A stretch of DNA of 64,000 bases, taken from contig NC_052409.1 in assembly GCF_009389715.1 (NCBI RefSeq), positions 8,807,213 to 8,871,212 on the forward strand. The letters are read 5' to 3'. Shown here piece by piece: positions 59,547 to 64,000 of this stretch. Below the pieces are notes generated by a model. That model saw only the letters and a program-made list of their open reading frames with translations. It had not been told where the DNA came from and made no database searches. A program made the position numbers and the translations under genes. Each line of letters opens with the position of its first letter. The stretch's first letter is position 1. The stretch is from Phoenix dactylifera (lineage: Eukaryota; Streptophyta; Magnoliopsida; Arecales; Arecaceae).

Positions 59547-60236
59547 GAGAAATTATATTCTACACCCAGTGCACTAGCTTAGCAGTACACCGAACCATTG
59601 ATATGCCACCATATGGACATTCTGGCCATCTCAATGTAAGGACAAAATGCACTAGTCTGCCTCCTCATCTTTGCCGCCATAGCCGTCGGCGATGCCATCT
59701 CCACTGTCTCCATCACCATCATGCCCTTCTCTCCTGCTTGCGCACATCCAAAGGCCTTCTCCCATGTTTTAAAAGCTACAAGAAGGGAAAAAAATGCTAT
59801 GTGCCTGCTCATCTCCATTGCCACAGCTATCGACGACCCCATCTCCACTGTTTCCATTACCATCTTGCCCTCCTTTGGCATCCATGGGATGGGGGGATCG
59901 AGAGCCCTAGCCTTGGATGAAGAAGGATTAGGTCTCGATTTGCGATTAGGAATCGAAAGGATTAGAGAAGAGAAAGGGGAGGGTTCTTTCTTGCCTTTTA
60001 TCTTGTTGATTCTTCGATAATTGCTTGCGAGAGGGGAAAGAGATTGGGGAGAGAGAAGCTGAGAAAGAGAAAATGGTGGATGCCTTCACCTACCCAAATC
60101 AAGCAAAGAAAAGAACACTTTCCTAACTTCTCCCGACTTCAAATGGTAGAAAAAGACAAATGCCCACATTGCGGCATATCATTGGCCTTGTGTACCACTG
60201 AGCTGGTACATCAGGTGTAGGATATAATTCTTTGAA
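59547..60236. mobile_element. Inverted-repeat transposon, 690 bp
   Basis: Terminal inverted repeats of about 60 bp. The left end reads AATTATATTCTACACC ... CATTGATATGCC; the complement of the right end reads AATTATATCCTACACC ... CAATGATATGCC, with GTACAC/GTACCA words between. The 7-bp word ATGTAAT flanks both sides (59540-59546 and 60237-60243), fitting a target duplication. The interior is GC-richer, with a degenerate duplication about 144 bp apart (CCATCTCCACTGT phrases at about 59690 and 59838). Reading frames inside encode no recognisable transposase, so it is non-autonomous. The superfamily is not certain. Confidence 0.72.
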
Positions 60237-60243
60237 ATGTAAT

Positions 60244-62041
60244 AGGAGGAGATATTGTTCTCTAGGCTCAGTCTAATAGCTCAGTTATTGACCAGGCCTA
60301 TAGCAGCCTGCCACATGGATAGATGGAACCACCTCAACACAAAAAAATAAAAGAAAAGAAAAGAGAAGAAAACAAACCGAGCCCTAGCCCTCTCTTAAGC
60401 GCTCCACCCTCTCCCGAACAAAAACCCTAGCAACTCCTCTGCGCATCGTCGGCATCCCACATCCTCTGCTTCTCGAATGCTGCTATATTATGCCCTCCCC
60501 GAATGAGTTCGAAACCCTATGTACAGACATTGCATGCTTTCTCTTTAGATTAGGATGAAAGCAAAAGTGGAGAGAAATTTTTTCTTCTATTAAAAAATTC
60601 ACTATAAATCATAAGATAATGTATAACATAGCATTAAATAAAATAATTGTCATAGAAAAGAGATTATTTATCTTCAACTATAGATATTTCTCTATGATTC
60701 ACAACTGGGTATAGATGGGGAGAGAAGAAAAGAAGAAGTAGATTGAATCAGGGAAAGAGGAGGAGAAGAAAAAAAAATCGAACATTTTGTCTTAAAACAA
60801 TGATTTTTTTAATTAATTCGAGCCAAAATTTGGCCATTTTAAATGCAACCATTACAACCAAGGTGGAAGAGGCCATCGTTCTTGGGGTAGTCCTTAATGC
60901 GCTTATGGACCATGAAGTACATGAAGCAAGCTTTGCAGCCAACGACAACTAGGATCTGACATGAGATGTAGGTAGAGCTCAGGAAAAGTAGATAGGTTTC
61001 CAGTTAGGGAGAGGACAAAATGTTCAAGAAAGGGATATGGCTCCGTTTGTTTCCATTATTCTTTTTTTTCATTCAGAGAGATAGGGATATGTTTCAAGCC
61101 GGTTTTGGATTGAGTTAGTAAGGCACTGGCTTTTGTTGACACCTCTAATTAATGCCAAGATTTATGAAACAATCAACTAACAATTGTTATTATCCTTAGA
61201 AAAAAAATTTTAAAAAAATATTTTTCAAATGAATGCTCATAAAAATATACAATCTACTATAAGTTTAAATAAATTATTGAATTAAATATATTTTATGCTA
61301 TAATTAGTATAAGCAAGTTATTGGCTAGTCAATTTTGTGCTTATTTCAAAATTTGACTAGAATTTAGGTCTCCTAATTAATATATGAGCCGAGATAAAAT
61401 TAGATTTAGTGAGCCCGGTTCGATAAAACTCAAAATAGAAGTATACAAATGTACTATATGTTTTTAATTATCATTTTTATAAATTATATTAGGTAAATTA
61501 CATATTAAGATTTTAATTAGAAAAATACATATGATCAGAATAATTATTTCAAAATATATATGCATCACAATATCACCTACACAGGCTTTTAAGATTTGCT
61601 ATTTAATATTCTCAATTTAATTAATTTGTTTTTGGATATGTAAATTATTTATATTAACTATTATATGGCGGGACTGCACACAGTTTTTAGCTCCCATGGA
61701 CAAGAAGACTGATGTTTTTTATTTTCTAGATAAAAAGTTGATGAAGCTAGTGAAGAAACAGAAAAGCTAAAGCAACATAGAAAAATTTATGAAAGAAAAA
61801 AAGAAATCGCAGTGCCTTCTTGGGAGAGACTTTTTCATTTTTTTTGTGTGAGAGATTTCTTACTGTGGTAGTCTTCCAGGGAAAAAGAAATATATATGTT
61901 ACATCAACAGCCAATCACCTAACCAAAAACGATTAATTATGAAAAGAAGAAGCTTTCTTGTCCAACCTGCCAACCTCTCCTTAGATATCTCAGTGGAAAA
62001 GTGGCTGGAGACATCGCCAATCATTCTCTCATCAACTCACC
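60244..62041. other. Intergenic upstream of CYP704
   Basis: 60330-60470 has purine- and pyrimidine-biased runs with CCCTAGC/AAACCCTA words. 61200-61670 is AT-rich. No gene was recognised. Confidence 0.45.
61890..61897 (+). promoter_or_regulatory. Possible TATA box of CYP704 gene
   Basis: AATATATATG lies about 150 bp before the ATG at 62042, a usual distance for TATA plus leader. It is one of several A/T-rich words in the area, so support is weak. Confidence 0.3.
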
Positions 62042-62368
62042 ATGTTCTTTCTTTCAGACCCCCATCCCCTTGGTTTCGCAGCCATGGCAGCAGCTCTGAT
62101 CCTGCTTGCTGTTGCCTTTGCCTTCGGAGTCCTGATTGTCTGGAGATCACTTGGAAAGGCCACTAGGAAGAAGAAAAGGTATCCCCCAGTCGCTGGAACC
62201 ATCTTCCATCACTTCCTTAACTTTGGTCGGCTCCATGACTACTCCACAAGCCTCGCTCGCAAGCACAAGACCTACAGGCTGCTCTCCCCTTTCTGTAGTG
62301 AGGTCTACACTGCTGATCCGGCTAATGTGGAGTTCATCCTCAAAACCAACTTCTCTAACTATGGGAAG
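62042..62368 (+). CDS. Cytochrome P450, CYP704 family, exon 1 (partial gene)
   Basis: The first exon of an ER-anchored P450, likely a fatty-acid hydroxylase of the CYP704 family. It encodes 109 codons, then a GT donor (AAG/GTATAC) in phase 0. The N-terminal membrane anchor is about residues 15-37 (MAAALILLAVAFAFGVLIVW), followed by the basic KKKRYPPVAG hinge. Then come HDYSTSLARKHKTYRLL and VYTADPANVEFILKTNFSNY, the family's conserved first-exon segments. ATG 62042 gives the usual short lead before the anchor; ATG 62084 is a possible alternative start. The remaining exons, including the oxygen-binding and heme motifs, were not found before 64000, so intron 1 is at least 1.6 kb. The CYP704 pseudogene lies about 4.2 kb upstream. 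Confidence 0.88.
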
Positions 62369-63435
62369 GTATACTTGATCCACCCAGTCATCTTTTCTTC
62401 TTTTTTTCCACCCTCTTGAAAGGTGTAAGGGGTAAAAATCCATCGATATAATGCAAAATTCAGGCTATAGATCTAGTTTAGATTTGCTTCATTCTATCCT
62501 TTCTAAGAATAGTATTAGTATATACGGTATAGGTCATGTGCCATGGAGGTTAATGAAAGGCATTGAAGCCTTTCTTCTTTCTTCTTCTTCTTCTTCTTCT
62601 TCTTCTTTTATTTGCGTACAAATCACTCCAAAGTCTTTCAGAAATGATTTAGTCTTTTACAAAAAATGCACATTACATCTTATGCTGCATCTTGTAATTG
62701 GAGCCTTGAATTACATGTTGAAGGTGAACCTATCAATTTGAACGAATTGATACAGTGATGCTGATCTGTTATTGCAGAAATCCATGCCATCACTTTTTGG
62801 TGCTAATACCTTTTTATATAGGATTTTAGAGTAAAATTTCAGTTTTTTAATGTATGGAAATGGCCAGCCTTCCATAAATTTGTATTGGACAGTCAAGTCA
62901 TGATTAATTTTTTGTATCCGGCTTTGACTTATAAATTTTCTCTCCATTAACTTATAATCCTTCAAGTGTAAATACAGTCCATTAGATTTTAAATTATCGT
63001 TACATGTACAAATGTGTAATATAACAGGTTCATCCCTGACTTCAAGCCTCATGAAAAAAAAAATGTAATTCGAGTTATTTTTTGGAGTCAATAACAAGTC
63101 GTCATAAAGTTATTATGTGACAGGAGTTCTAAGCACAACATGAACCATGGAGTTCAGATTGCAGCAGGATCTTTTGTCATTGTCAGAAAGTCAATCAAAA
63201 TCTGATTTTAAAATTTCCTTAACTTTGTTTGAGATTATCTCCTTGTGGATTCAAGAGTTTTGTATTAAAGGAAGAAAATGTTAGTCTTTGCAAATGATAG
63301 TGCTTCCAAATGCAGTACTTGCAGATGGTTCTCCGAGGCATTTATGATGCTAAACTGTTTATCGACTCTGTATTTCCTTTTTTTATGGGAAGAAAATTGA
63401 GCAGAACCTGGTCAAATTCATTAAGATAATGAAGT

Positions 63436-63436
<1 letters not shown>
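62369..63436 (+). other. CYP704 intron 1, left part
   Basis: Non-coding, with a (TTC)n run at about 62571-62607. No second exon signature of CYP704 was seen. Confidence 0.6.

Positions 63437-63483
<47 letters not shown>
63437..63483 (+). repeat. (AG)n microsatellite
   Basis: About 23 uninterrupted AG units inside the presumed CYP704 intron 1, next to the LINE-like fragment. Confidence 0.95.
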
Positions 63484-63486
<3 letters not shown>

Positions 63487-63516
63487 AGAATATCTTACTT
63501 ATAGGAGGAGCTCAAC

Positions 63517-63995
63517 TTAGAGCAAAACAGAAAATGAAAGGAATTTCATCTGAATGCTACCACAACTCCACAGAGGGAGGATCATAACTCTACACCTACC
63601 AGATACTGGTCTAAACCAGTCCTTGACCAAGGAAATAGCATTAGTAATAAGCTCTTGTATCTGGCTGTCAATGTTGGAGAAAACTCTTCCTGTTTTTCTC
63701 CAACCACAGGCACTGGCAAATGATAATAGGTAAGTAATCCCACCTGTCTCCATCTAGCTTGAACTTCAGATTTTGTCCATGCAGACCACCAAGAAAAAGT
63801 GGTTAAAAAATGTTTCAAATTCAAGAGAGATCCAAAGATAACAGAAAGAAAGATCGAAGGACTAATACATCCTTTCTTCCTCAGGTTCTCGGTGATCTGA
63901 ATTTTGTTGAAAATGGCATGCCAAGAGCTAATCAGAGATTTAACTGGGAGAGGGAGTTTTGAACAACAATTTGGAAAAGCAGAGATAAGACCCAC
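63517..63995 (-). pseudogene. LINE-type ORF2 C-terminal fragment
   Basis: The minus strand keeps a 137-codon open frame whose start (SSWHAIFNKIQITENLRKKG, then PSIF...LKHFLTTFSWWSAWTK) resembles the zf-RVT segment at the end of plant LINE reverse transcriptase proteins. That segment typically reads TADNLRKRG followed by a Cys/His cluster. The cysteines are lost, so it is decayed. The other frame (63517-63753) may be its shifted continuation. It lies antisense in the presumed CYP704 intron and runs to the window edge. Confidence 0.45.
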
Positions 63996-64000
63996 TTCAT

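Noticed and set aside
59579..60020. Frames of about 100 codons inside the inverted-repeat transposon
   Set aside because: No transposase motif; they follow the internal duplication and GC-rich bias.

Overview
This is a plant nuclear genome window, most likely from a non-grass monocot (a palm or similar commelinid; this is an inference). It has widely spaced intron-containing genes, a GC-rich intronless AP2/ERF gene, introns of several kilobases full of transposon debris, many CT/AG and AT microsatellites, and an LTR retrotransposon. There is no bacterial operon structure, no CRISPR array and no RNA gene I could support.

Layout. (1) 1-420 is an array of the palindrome GAGTCGACTC on a 21-bp grid, grouped into units of about 124 bp. 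(2) 3835-10985 (+) is a complete six-exon gene for RNA polymerase II subunit RPB7 (177 aa), with telomere-like repeats in intron 1 and a 5.5-kb intron 4. (3) 17244-18155 (+) is an intronless DREB-type AP2/ERF transcription factor (303 aa). (4) 20059-43240 (-) is a 23-kb, 13-exon gene for the plant spastin-like AAA ATPase (493 aa), with every exon assigned here. Its introns hold a 953-bp tandem duplication, at least two foldback elements, a decayed transposon, a MITE and an LTR-like stretch. (5) 44494-50400 is a decayed Ty1/Copia retrotransposon with both LTRs and a 5-bp target duplication (GCAAT); its integrase core is deleted. (6) 54179-55797 (+) is an E-class pentatricopeptide repeat gene broken by a single-base frameshift in a G run. 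(7) About 57000-57840 (+) is a decayed cytochrome P450 of the CYP704 family. An intact first exon of a second CYP704 gene lies at 62042-62368, and the rest of that gene lies beyond the window or further into its long intron. (8) 59547-60236 is an inverted-repeat transposon with a 7-bp target duplication. (9) A LINE-like reverse-strand fragment lies near the right edge.

How the genes relate. They are unlinked housekeeping and regulatory genes, not a pathway cluster: transcription (RPB7), stress transcription (DREB), microtubule severing (spastin), organelle RNA processing (PPR) and lipid hydroxylation (CYP704). The only local family relationship is the CYP704 pair, one dead and one apparently live, which fits tandem duplication followed by decay. 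The ERF and spastin genes converge on about 1.9 kb of non-coding DNA.

The most unusual material is repetitive DNA: the 21-bp palindrome array, the recurrent foldback elements with GGTACCGG-like ends in the spastin introns, and the near-perfect 953-bp duplication. I did not find a convincing new biochemical system. The foldback family is the best candidate for something not yet catalogued.
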